A stretch of DNA of 43,177 nucleotides, from contig JAPLAA010000125.1 in the NCBI GenBank assembly GCA_026393475.1, positions 31,594-74,770 of the forward strand, given 5' to 3'. This document shows positions 1 through 9,045 of this stretch, one piece after another. The DNA is from Actinomycetota bacterium (lineage in GTDB: Bacteria; Actinomycetota; Acidimicrobiia; Acidimicrobiales; Ilumatobacteraceae). The notes beneath the pieces were generated by a model. The model searched no databases and had not been told where the DNA came from. It was given only the letters and a program-made list of their open reading frames with translations. The first letter of the stretch is position 1; the number at the start of each line of letters is the position of its first letter. A program made the translations under genes and the position numbers.

Positions 1-904
1 CCATCCAGGGCATGAGCTCGGGGAAGGCGCCGTTGGCCTCAGCGGTCAGGAAGAACAGGCCCATGCCGGGGTACTGGAAGATGCCCTCGGAGATGATCAG
101 GCCGCCCACGATGAACCCCATGTCGAGCGCAGCGATGGTCACGATCGGCACCATCGCGTTGCGCAACGCGTGCTTGACCAGCACCTGGCGTTCGCTGATG
201 CCCTTGGCCCGTGCGGTGCGCAGGTAGTCGCTGTTCATCACGTCGAGCAGCGAGGCGCGCATGTACCTGCTGTACGACGCGATGGTCTGGATCGACACCA
301 CGATCACCGGGAGGATCATGAACTTCAACATCAGGAAGAGATCGAAACCCTGATGACCGGGCGGATACATCCCCGAGGTGGGGAGCAGCGGCTCGCCGAA
401 CCACTTCGCCCATTGGGTGGCGAAGATCAGTTGCAGCAGCACCGCGCTGATGAAGGGTTGGATCGAAAAGCCGATGAGGGCGCCCGTGTTGACCGCACTG
501 TCGCGCAGCTTGCCCGGGCGCAGACCGGCGAACACACCCAGGGCGAGACCGACCGAGATACCGAAGACCGAGGCCACCGCACCGAGGCGGATCGTGTTGA
601 TCAGCGCGTCCTTCAGGTTGGGCCACACCGGTCGGCTGCCCTTGATGCTGGGTTGCCAGTTGCCGGTGAGGAACCCGCCGAGCCAATGGAAGTACCCCCG
701 GATGTATCCGGTCACGCCTGGCCACAGCCCGTTCAACTCGATGTACTGAGCGCGCTTCTCCGGCTGCTTGGCGAGCCGCGGGTTGGACCGGGCGTAGCTC
801 GCGAGCGGGTCGGTCGACAACCGCAACGCGAAGTAGACGACGAACGTGAGGATGAACAACGTGGGGATCGCCCACAGCAGGCGACGAAGGATGAAACGCA
901 GCAT
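1..904 (-). CDS. ABC transporter permease, DppB/OppB type (3' end cut by window edge)
   Basis: Inner-membrane subunit of a peptide/nickel-type importer. The translation begins MLRFILRRLLWAIPTLFILT, the usual DppB/OppB start: a basic patch followed by transmembrane helix 1. A large periplasmic segment follows, then BPD_transp_1 helices; the segment around SLLDVMNSDYLRTARAKG is the EAA loop that contacts the ATPase. About 301 codons are visible and the frame is still open at base 1, so only a short C-terminus is missing. The ATG at 902-904 is preceded by a GGGAG ribosome site. It lies 99 bases downstream of the binding-protein gene on the same strand. The second permease and ATPases should lie to the left. 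Substrate is inferred only from family. Confidence 0.93.
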   Translation of the reverse strand, partial: MLRFILRRLLWAIPTLFILTFVVYFALRLSTDPLASYARSNPRLAKQPEKRAQYIELNGLWPGVTGYIRGYFHWLGGFLTGNWQPSIKGSRPVWPNLKDALINTIRLGAVASVFGISVGLALGVFAGLRPGKLRDSAVNTGALIGFSIQPFISAVLLQLIFATQWAKWFGEPLLPTSGMYPPGHQGFDLFLMLKFMILPVIVVSIQTIASYSRYMRASLLDVMNSDYLRTARAKGISERQVLVKHALRNAMVPIVTIAALDMGFIVGGLIISEGIFQYPGMGLFFLTAEANGAFPELMPWM

Positions 905-923
905 GCACCGCTCCCTTTCACGA

Positions 924-959
924 GACAGCGGGGCCGATCTGGCGACCGACCCCGCTGTC
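924..959 (-). terminator. Intercistronic hairpin between binding protein and permease
   Basis: GACAGCGGGG at 924-933 pairs perfectly with CCCCGCTGTC at 950-959 around a 16-base loop. There is no T-run, so I read it as a partial terminator or RNA-stabilising hairpin that would keep the binding-protein message more abundant than the permease message. Confidence 0.55.
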
Positions 960-1003
960 GCAGGTGTGAAACTACTACTTCAGGCAGAAGCCCAAATCGA
1001 GGA

Positions 1004-2764
1004 TCAGAGGATCTCGACCACGGGCTCGCTGGCCATCAGCGGGGTGAGTTCGTACTCACCGTCAGCAGTGGTGTCGTACACGCCCATCACGAGCGGGAAC
1101 GCGATCGTCCACACGTACCACGACGAGTTGGCGCACTCGGTGATCGGGTTGAGGCAACCCGGCCACTGCTCGGCACCGACGACGATCTGGCCATCGCCAT
1201 CGACATCGGTCCACTCGTTGAAGTTGATGAACGCCTGGAAGTTGTTGAGGTCGGCATCCACGGGACCGCCGACCTTGTCGGTGCGGTACAGACCCGACTT
1301 CGGGAACTGGAACGTGGGCAGGAGCACCCAGTCCTCGCGCATCTTGGCGATCGCACCCTTGATCAACTCGGCGCGTGCGTCGAGGTCGATGGTTGCGTCG
1401 GCCTCGTACAGCGCCGCGGTGGCCTCTTCGTTGCACCAGCCCTGGCTGTTCTGACCGGCGAAATCGTTCTCCTCGGTGGGGATCTGATCGCAGGTGAAGC
1501 TGGCGGTGAGGTACGCCGGGTCCGGCGGTGCGGTGCTGATGTACATGCCGAGGTCGTAGTCCAGGCTTGGGAGACGCTGCTGGAACACGCACTCCGCTTC
1601 GCAGTTGTCCGCGACGACGTTGAAGCCGGCGGCCTGCAGCAGCGGGATGAGGTAGGCCTGGGTGTTCTCACGACGGCTGTTGCCGGCGTTGACCATCCAG
1701 CGGACCTCGGGCGTCTCGCCGTCCTTGCTCCAGTAGCCGTCGCCGTCCTTGACCCAGCCGTCGCCCTCGAGCAGCGCAACGGCGCCCTCGGCGTCGTAGG
1801 TGCCCTGGAACGTGGTCTCGTCGCAGTAGCGACCGGGAACGATCGGACCGCAGGTCAGCGGATCGCCGTCGGCGATCGGCACGTAGATCTGCTGGAACAG
1901 CGCCTCGATGTCGATCGACTGGGCGAACGCCTGGCGGAACACCGGGTCGGCGAACGGACCCGACTGCTGCTGGAAGTACAGGGCCTCGAAGTCGCCACCG
2001 AACTCGATGGACACGGCCACGTTGGCATCGCCGGCGACCGCGGCTGCGGTCTCAGGGCTGTACTGCGGGTAGATGAAGTCGACTTCCGACGCGAGCAGCG
2101 AAGCGATCTGCGTCTCGGTGTCGGCCTTCGGGACCATCACGACCTTGGAGGTCACGGCCACGTCGTCGCCGAAGTAGTTCTCGTTGGGCGAGAAGATCGA
2201 CTGCGACTCGTCCCACGAATCGAGCTTGTACGGGCGGTTCGAGAACGTGAACTCGGTCTGGAGATCGGCCGAGATGTCGTTGCAGTCCTCGAAGGCGTCT
2301 GCCTTCAGCAGCGAACCGGCGCCGAACAGACCACGGTACGGTGCGTACACGGTCTTGAACTCGACGACGACCTGCTTGTCGCTCTCGCCGGCTTCGAGCG
2401 AGAGGATCTGGTCGTATCCGGTGGTCGACAGCGAGCCGACGGTGCCCATGACGGCGTCGTACTGGCACTTGAAGTCGGCGACCGTGATCGGCGAGCCGTC
2501 GTCCCACACCGCGTCCTCGGCGATGTCGTAGGTGATCCGCATGGCGGCCTCTTCGGCCGGCGCCGCAGTGGTGCCGGGTGCCTCGGTGGTCTCGCCGCCG
2601 GCTTCCGTGGTGGCGGGGGCCTCGGTGGCCTCCGTCGCCTCGGTCGTCGCGGGAGCTTCCGTGGCGGTCGTGGTCTCCTCGTCGTCACCGCCGCATGCAG
2701 CGGCGATGAGCGAGAGACCCACGACAAGTGCGGCAAACTTTGCGCCGCGCCTCGTGGTGCTCAC
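1004..2764 (-). CDS. ABC transporter solute-binding lipoprotein, SBP_bac_5 family
   Basis: Extracytoplasmic substrate-binding lipoprotein (586 aa) for the adjoining permease. The signal peptide is STTRRGAKFAALVVG followed by lipobox LIAAAC, with Cys near residue 22 as the lipidation site. An acidic, repetitive Thr/Glu/Ala/Pro linker of about 45 residues follows, then family-5 sequence: VWDDGSPITVADFKCQYDAV is the conserved DGxPxTAxDV region. I chose the GTG at 2762-2764 because it gives a clean signal peptide and has a perfect AGGAGG at 2773-2778; the longer open frame adds 29 residues that would destroy the signal. The linker runs almost directly into the DGSP region, so domain I seems shorter than usual. 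Ligand unknown; peptides are the family default. Confidence 0.93.
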   Translation of the reverse strand: MSTTRRGAKFAALVVGLSLIAAACGGDDEETTTATEAPATTEATEATEAPATTEAGGETTEAPGTTAAPAEEAAMRITYDIAEDAVWDDGSPITVADFKCQYDAVMGTVGSLSTTGYDQILSLEAGESDKQVVVEFKTVYAPYRGLFGAGSLLKADAFEDCNDISADLQTEFTFSNRPYKLDSWDESQSIFSPNENYFGDDVAVTSKVVMVPKADTETQIASLLASEVDFIYPQYSPETAAAVAGDANVAVSIEFGGDFEALYFQQQSGPFADPVFRQAFAQSIDIEALFQQIYVPIADGDPLTCGPIVPGRYCDETTFQGTYDAEGAVALLEGDGWVKDGDGYWSKDGETPEVRWMVNAGNSRRENTQAYLIPLLQAAGFNVVADNCEAECVFQQRLPSLDYDLGMYISTAPPDPAYLTASFTCDQIPTEENDFAGQNSQGWCNEEATAALYEADATIDLDARAELIKGAIAKMREDWVLLPTFQFPKSGLYRTDKVGGPVDADLNNFQAFINFNEWTDVDGDGQIVVGAEQWPGCLNPITECANSSWYVWTIAFPLVMGVYDTTADGEYELTPLMASEPVVEIL

Positions 2765-3067
2765 GTGGTTGTCCTCCTGATGGTGGTTCGGAGGGAGGTG
2801 TTCTTCGAGCCCGGAACCGCCCGCATCACGTGGACCCGAAGGGTCCGGCACTGCGGCGTTCGACGGATTCGAACCCTCACGCCGTCCTCCCCGATCGGCG
2901 TGAGCAGCGAAAAGCTAGCACCAACACCTACCGACCGGTAGCCACGCCGTTTCAGATGTACGAAAAGTTGGCGCAAACGTTCCAGCAGTGTTTCGGGTCG
3001 GTGCGCACGAGCGCCACGACACGGCGTCGATGCACGATCGCGCCTGGTCAGCGCGTTGTCACCCTGC
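2765..3067 (-). promoter_or_regulatory. tpiA-ABC operon spacer with structured leader
   Basis: A 303-base stretch without a gene. Reading toward the binding-protein gene: an inverted repeat CTACC-GACC-GGTAG at 2928-2941, a candidate -10 TAGCTT at 2912-2917, an 8-bp hairpin CTCACGCC/GGCGTGAG (2876-2883 with 2897-2904), and a GGACCC/GGGTCC hairpin (2832-2846) that can present a UUCG-type loop on the minus strand. The inverted repeat resembles a TetR-type operator at the -35 position. A tRNA T-loop-like string lies at about 2865-2875 but no tRNA folds. Confidence 0.4.
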
Positions 3068-3827
3068 TCAGCTACCGAGCTTGCAGATCCGAGCGAACTC
3101 GTCGGGATCGAGGCTCGCACCGCCCACGAGCGCACCGTCGACGTCCGGACCGGCCATCAATTCGGCAATCGTTCCCGCCTTCACCGAACCGCCGTACTGG
3201 ATGCGCACGTTCGCCGCGGCGGCGTCGCCGGCGATCTCGACGATGGCACCGCGGATCGCGGCGCACACGGTCTGGGCGTCCTCGGCGGTCGCGGTGCGAC
3301 CGGTGCCGATCGCCCAGATCGGTTCGTAGGCGATGACGAGCGACCCGATCTGGTCGGCCGAGCGACCGGCGAGCCCGGCGCGGACCTGGCCGAGCACCTT
3401 CGTCTCGGTCTCCCCCGCCTCGCGCTCGGCGAGCGTCTCGCCGACACACATGATCGGGGTCATGCCGTGCTTCAGGATCGCGGCGACCTTGCTGTTCACC
3501 ATCTCGTCGGTCTCGCCGAACAGCTCACGCCGCTCGCTGTGACCACAGATCACGTACTCGACACCGAGCTTGGCGAGGAACAGCGGCGACACCTCGCCGG
3601 TGAACGCGCCCTTGTCCTCCCAGTGGCAGTGCTGCGCGCCGAGCGAGAACTCGAGCTTGTCCGCGTCGATCACGGTCTGCACGCTGCGGATGTCGGTGAA
3701 CGGCGGGTGGATGCTCACGTCGACCTGTTCGAAGTCGTCCTTGCCCACCAGGTAGGCCAGCTTCTGCACGCTCTGGATGGCCTCGAAGTGGTTGTTGTTC
3801 ATCTTCCAGTTGCCGGAGATGAGGGGC

Positions 3828-3835
<8 letters not shown>
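3068..3835 (-). CDS. tpiA: Triosephosphate isomerase
   Basis: Interconverts dihydroxyacetone phosphate and glyceraldehyde 3-phosphate in glycolysis; soluble TIM-barrel dimer. The 255-aa product starts MRKPLISGNWKMN (Asn9, Lys11 of the active site), has the catalytic His in CGHSERR (about 99) and the catalytic Glu in YEPIWAIGTG (about 171), then the phosphate-binding YGGSVK. Length is normal. The ATG at 3833-3835 overlaps the end of pgk by eight bases (ATGCGTAA), pointing to translational coupling. An upstream extension in the same frame is only antisense-like pgk sequence and is rejected. secG, the usual next gene in many bacteria, is absent downstream. Confidence 0.98.
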
Positions 3836-4952
<1,117 letters not shown>

Positions 4953-4961
4953 GACGTCGAC

Positions 4962-5984
<1,023 letters not shown>

Positions 5985-6065
5985 GACGGCCGTCCTTTCA
6001 TTCCTGTCGAGTTGTCCTGTCGGGGAGCACCACCGCCGCCGGTGATCACCAGCAGGGTCTGAGAG

Positions 6066-6087
6066 CCATTGCGACTGTACCCAATGG
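6066..6087 (-). promoter_or_regulatory. Candidate gap promoter with inverted repeat
   Basis: CCATTG at 6066-6071 and CAATGG at 6082-6087 form an inverted repeat that encloses a -10-like TACAGT (minus strand, 6074-6079), about 85 bases before the gap start. A regulator bound here would block the glycolytic operon. No good -35 is visible. Confidence 0.4.
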
Positions 6088-6179
6088 TCACGCGTGGCCT
6101 GGGGTTTCCGCAGGGAACAAGGTCCCGAGCGGCACCGCGATCGACAACTTGTGCAGATGCCCTTCATCGGGCGGGCAGA

Positions 6180-7028
6180 TCAGTTGCGCAGGTCGCGGTG
6201 CGTGACGCGGGGGTGGTGCCCCATGGCCCGCAGCCACGAGGCGAGCTCCTCGGTGAGCGCCACCGAGCGGTGCCGGCCGCCGGTGCAGCCGATCGCGATC
6301 GACAGGTAGCTCTTGCCCTCGGCCTCGTAGGCGGGCAGGAGCAGCTCGAGCAGGTGCTCGAAGCGGTGCAGGAACTCGTTGGTCGACGGTTGGCCGAGCA
6401 CGTACTCGCGCACGGGCGCGTCGAGCCCGGTCTGCGGGCGCAGCTCCTCGATCCAGTGCGGGTTGGGCAGGAATCGGACATCCATCACGAGGTCGACGTC
6501 GAGCGGGATGCCCTGCTTGTAGCCGAACGACGTGACGGCGATCTGCATGGTGGAGCGGGTGTGCTCCTCACCGAAGGTGGCGTAGATGAGCGCCTTCAGC
6601 TGGTGCACGTTCAGATCGGATGTGTCGACTACGAGATCGGCCTCGGCCTTCACGGGCTCGAGCAGTTCACGTTCCCGCGCGATCGTCTCGGCCATGCCCG
6701 ACGTGCCGTCGTCGAGCGGATGCTTGCGCCGGCTGCTGCCGTACCGCTTCACCAGTTCGGGCGTGGCCGCGTCGAGGAACACGACGCGCACGCGGTGGGC
6801 CTCACGCAGCCGTCGGATCGCATCGAGCACCGCGACCGGCTCGGCCGTCGGACCGACGACCAGCCCCAGCTTCGAGAGCGCACCCGTGCCGCTGCCCAGC
6901 TCGACGATCTTGTCGAGCAGTTCGATCGGCAGGTTGTCGACGACGAACCATCCGAGGTCCTCGAGGTCGTCCGCGGCCTGGGACCGACCGGCGCCCGAGA
7001 GGCCGGTGATGACGAGGATGTCGGTCAC
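6180..7028 (-). CDS. rapZ: RapZ/YvcJ-family P-loop nucleotide-binding protein
   Basis: A 282-aa RapZ-family protein. Walker A is GLSGAGRSQAADDLEDLGW near residue 9, then the signature VVDNLP, and in the C-terminal domain CTGGRHRSVALTEEL near residue 250. In E. coli RapZ is an adaptor controlling glmS through small RNAs; in Gram-positives YvcJ has nucleotide-binding and NTPase activity and the target is unclear, so only family-level function is safe. Its ATG overlaps the stop of the upstream methyltransferase by four bases (ATGA), so the two are translationally coupled. The usual uvrC-rapZ-yvcK-whiA-gap order is broken: uvrC is 2.7 kb away and no yvcK or whiA is present. Confidence 0.96.
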   Translation of the reverse strand: MTDILVITGLSGAGRSQAADDLEDLGWFVVDNLPIELLDKIVELGSGTGALSKLGLVVGPTAEPVAVLDAIRRLREAHRVRVVFLDAATPELVKRYGSSRRKHPLDDGTSGMAETIARERELLEPVKAEADLVVDTSDLNVHQLKALIYATFGEEHTRSTMQIAVTSFGYKQGIPLDVDLVMDVRFLPNPHWIEELRPQTGLDAPVREYVLGQPSTNEFLHRFEHLLELLLPAYEAEGKSYLSIAIGCTGGRHRSVALTEELASWLRAMGHHPRVTHRDLRN

Positions 7029-7771
7029 GAAGGTGATGGTACGTGTTCCATGCGCCGCGTCCGGAGATAGAGCAGCCGCGGGATCGTGGCCGCCGCCGCG
7101 TACTCCTCGGCCCGGGCGATGAAGCCGGGCGGCGGAGCGGGCTCGACCATGCGCTCCAGCAGCAGTCCGTTGGCGGCGAGCGCGTTGACGTAGCGGCTGA
7201 GCGGGCGGTGGATGAACGGGATGAACACGCCCTTCTCCACCTCCTCGATCGTCTCGTCCTCGATGAGGTAGGGGCCGATGCGCCAGTACTGCTCGGGCGG
7301 GTCGAGGAACTGGTCGTCGATCCAGCCGCTGTTCGGTGTCTGCAGCAACGGGTGGTTGAGGAAGAAGCAGAACCGTCCGCCGGGCGCCACCACGCGGGCC
7401 ACCTCGGCGATCGCGTCGTCGACGTCACGGATGTGTTCGAACACGAGGCATGCGACGACGGCGTCGAACGAGGCGTCGGCGAAGGGCAGCTTGCCGGCAC
7501 CCGCCTTGAGGAACATCGCTCCCCCGCCGCGCTCGTGCGCGACCTTCACCTGGTTCCACGTGGGGTCGAGCCCGATCACGACCTCGGCGCCGAGCTTCAC
7601 CGCCAACCGGCTCACCTGGCCGTCGCCGCACCCGACGTCGAGCACGCGGCGGGCGCCGGCCAACTCCTCGGCAGCGAGCGGCAGGATCTGCTCCTCGTAC
7701 TCCGGATCGGCACCGTCGGTGAACCCGTCGATCCACCACTCCGCATGCGTCTCCCACAGGTCGTCACTCAT
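7025..7771 (-). CDS. Class I SAM-dependent methyltransferase
   Basis: Predicted 248-aa methyltransferase of the Methyltransf_11 type. Motif I is VLDVGCGDGQVSRLAV near residue 42, the acidic residue ending strand 2 is in VIGLDPT, and SFDAVVACLVFEHIRD with VAPGGRFCFFLNHPLL are motifs II and III. Substrate unknown. The ATG at 7769-7771 is preceded by TAGTCT (7779-7784) with a seven-base gap, so the message is probably leaderless. Its stop overlaps the rapZ ATG; co-transcription with rapZ could mean methylation of a cell-envelope or RNA target, but this is only inference. Confidence 0.9.
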   Translation of the reverse strand: MSDDLWETHAEWWIDGFTDGADPEYEEQILPLAAEELAGARRVLDVGCGDGQVSRLAVKLGAEVVIGLDPTWNQVKVAHERGGGAMFLKAGAGKLPFADASFDAVVACLVFEHIRDVDDAIAEVARVVAPGGRFCFFLNHPLLQTPNSGWIDDQFLDPPEQYWRIGPYLIEDETIEEVEKGVFIPFIHRPLSRYVNALAANGLLLERMVEPAPPPGFIARAEEYAAAATIPRLLYLRTRRMEHVPSPS

Positions 7772-7778
7772 CCCGGCG

Positions 7779-7784
7779 AGACTA
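7779..7784 (-). promoter_or_regulatory. -10 element (TAGTCT) of the methyltransferase-rapZ operon
   Basis: Ends seven bases before the ATG, predicting a leaderless transcript. Repeat A begins only 13 bases further upstream, so that palindrome covers the -35 area. Confidence 0.5.
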
Positions 7785-7796
7785 CGACCAAACCCC

Positions 7797-7839
7797 GCGA
7801 TGAGAGATGAGCGGCCCTACCGACCGCATCTCTCATCGC
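7797..7839 (-). repeat. Palindromic repeat A of the AbiEi-DUF559 cassette
   Basis: Perfect 13-bp inverted repeat GCGATGAGAGATG/CATCTCTCATCGC with a 17-base centre. Read on the minus strand its 40-base core matches repeat D at 35 of 40 positions, so it lies in opposite orientation to C and D. Confidence 0.9.
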
Positions 7840-7856
7840 CCACCACACCCACCCCG

Positions 7857-7903
7857 ACGCGATGAGCGATGAGTGGCTGTAGCGACCCGATCTCTCATCG
7901 CGT
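7857..7903 (-). repeat. Palindromic repeat B of the AbiEi-DUF559 cassette
   Basis: ACGCGATGAGCGAT pairs with ATCTCTCATCGCGT, 14 bp with one mismatch. On the minus strand the core matches repeat C at 34 of 40. It starts 62 bases after A and ends where the -35 of the following gene would be. Confidence 0.88.
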
Positions 7904-7926
7904 GTCGTTCCACCGAGCATCGTCGA

Positions 7927-7932
7927 TAGGTT
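7927..7932 (+). promoter_or_regulatory. Candidate -10 (TAGGTT) of the AbiEi-DUF559 gene
   Basis: TAGGTT lies 42 bases before the ATG, and the gene has a Shine-Dalgarno (GGGAGG at 7965-7970), so this message would carry a short leader. Repeat B ends 24 bases upstream of the -10, at the -35 region. Confidence 0.4.
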
Positions 7933-7974
7933 GCGCGACGGCTCCCCCTCCGCCAACGGTCGACGGGAGGCACG

Positions 7975-8910
7975 ATGGACCTGGCCATTGCACAACTGCT
8001 CGCGTGGACGTCGAAACACCACGCCGTCATCACCGATCAAGTGCTCCGAACGCTGAACGTCAGCGTCGAGGCTCGCAAGCGGCTCGTGCGCGACGGGGTG
8101 CTCGAGCGGCTGATCGACGGCAGCTACCGATTCACCGGCGTGCCGCTCGACGAACTCGCACGCTGCGTCGCGGTGAGCGCTCGACCAGGTGGGCTCATCG
8201 TGGCCGGGCCCACCGCCGGCCGGATCGACGGCCTCCGGCGAATGCCACGCGACAACAAGGTGCACGTGTTGGCGCCGCCGGCGAGCAATCCGTCCGTCGC
8301 CCCCTGGCTCGTGCCGTACCGCACGGCGGCAATCGACCCGAGCCACGTGGTGATGCGCCAAGACGGGATCCGGGTCACGCATCCGGCCCGCACGGCGGTC
8401 GATCTCATGCGGCATCTGTCGACCTCGGACGTTCGGTCAGTGGTCGACCAGATCCTCCATCGAGGGCTCGCGACGATCGACGACATGCGTACGGTCGCGG
8501 AACCGCTCGCCACACCGGGTCGGCGCTGGGCGAAGCGATTCCTGGAACTGCTCGACGCACGAGGAGACGCGGCAGCGTCCGAGTCGCACTGGGAGTCGCG
8601 GGTCGTCGGCGAGTTGCGTGCCCGAGGCCTCGACCTCGTCCCTCAGCACTGGCTCGACGTGCCTGGCTGGGGTCGGATCCGCCTCGATGCCGCGCTGATC
8701 CCGCTCCGCTGGGGCCTCGAGATCGATGGACATCCGGAGCACTTCTCCGAGGATGGCTCGACCCGGGACGCAGGGCGGGATCTGGCCTGCGATGCCATCG
8801 GATGGTCGATCAGCCGGGTCACTGCGCTCGGACTTCAGCAGGACTTCGAGCGCCAGATCACGACCATCCTGCGCGTCGTTCAGCGACGTCAGCGGGATCT
8901 CGCCGCATGA
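7975..8910 (+). CDS. AbiEi-type winged-helix/DUF559 endonuclease-like fusion protein
   Basis: A 311-aa protein in two parts. Residues 1-55 resemble the AbiEi antitoxin winged helix (ITDQVLRTLNVSVEARKRLV), followed by the AbiEi middle region (HPARTAVDLMRHL near 136-148). Residues 204-283 resemble DUF559, a Vsr-like PD-(D/E)XK fold: Glu207 in SHWESRVVGEL, Asp238 in RIRLDAAL, Glu249/Asp251 in LEIDGHPEH, then GWSISRVT. AbiEi proteins normally repress and neutralise an AbiEii toxin; none is next door, so this is a solitary regulator-nuclease. Mirrored palindromic repeats on both sides are candidate binding or substrate sites. ATG 7975 has GGGAGG four bases upstream. Function unproven. Confidence 0.85.
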   Translation: MDLAIAQLLAWTSKHHAVITDQVLRTLNVSVEARKRLVRDGVLERLIDGSYRFTGVPLDELARCVAVSARPGGLIVAGPTAGRIDGLRRMPRDNKVHVLAPPASNPSVAPWLVPYRTAAIDPSHVVMRQDGIRVTHPARTAVDLMRHLSTSDVRSVVDQILHRGLATIDDMRTVAEPLATPGRRWAKRFLELLDARGDAAASESHWESRVVGELRARGLDLVPQHWLDVPGWGRIRLDAALIPLRWGLEIDGHPEHFSEDGSTRDAGRDLACDAIGWSISRVTALGLQQDFERQITTILRVVQRRQRDLAA

Positions 8911-8917
8911 ACCCGAA

Positions 8918-8960
8918 GCGATGAGAGATGCGGTCGGCACTGCCACTCATGGCTCATCGC
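8918..8960 (+). repeat. Palindromic repeat C of the AbiEi-DUF559 cassette
   Basis: The 40-base core 8920-8959 begins GATGAGAGATGCGGTCG and ends GCTCATCG. Outer stem GCGATGAG/CTCATCGC is eight bp. It differs from D at three positions and starts seven bases after the gene's stop. Confidence 0.9.
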
Positions 8961-8980
8961 CATGGGTGAAGTCATGTCGA

Positions 8981-9020
8981 GATGAGAGATGCGGTCGCCA
9001 CGGCCACTCATGTCTCATCG
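8981..9020 (+). repeat. Palindromic repeat D of the AbiEi-DUF559 cassette
   Basis: Core GATGAGAGATGCGGTCG...CTCATGTCTCATCG; stem GATGAGA/TCTCATC plus three more pairs after a mismatch. It starts 61 bases after C, mirroring the A-B spacing of 62. It ends 12 bases before the -10 of the next gene. Confidence 0.9.
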
Positions 9021-9032
9021 CGATGGGTTGGC

Positions 9033-9038
9033 TACGGT
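9033..9038 (+). promoter_or_regulatory. -10 element (TACGGT) of the LLM oxidoreductase gene
   Basis: Seven bases before the ATG; leaderless. Repeat D occupies the -35 zone, so cassette insertion may have replaced or now controls this promoter. Confidence 0.5.
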
Positions 9039-9045
9039 CCCCGTC

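Noticed and set aside
2821..2941. tRNA-like sequence on the minus strand with GGTTCGAATCC
   Set aside because: The T-stem has a central mismatch, the best 5' acceptor matches only five of seven bases, no anticodon arm with a seven-base loop forms, and there is no CCA-like end.
170..2941. Long open frame antisense to the ABC genes
   Set aside because: Same GC effect; the minus strand encodes a convincing permease and lipoprotein here.
6005..6125. TPP-riboswitch-like pieces on the plus strand (GGGTCTGAGAG, ACCC, CGCAGGGAA)
   Set aside because: The conserved CCTGATC part is missing and no plus-strand gene follows; the next plus gene is nearly 2 kb away.
7975..8910. Complete AbiE toxin-antitoxin system
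   Set aside because: No AbiEii nucleotidyltransferase gene on either side.
7797..9020. CRISPR-like array
   Set aside because: Only four repeats, inverted in pairs around a gene, with no cas genes and no unique spacers of uniform length.
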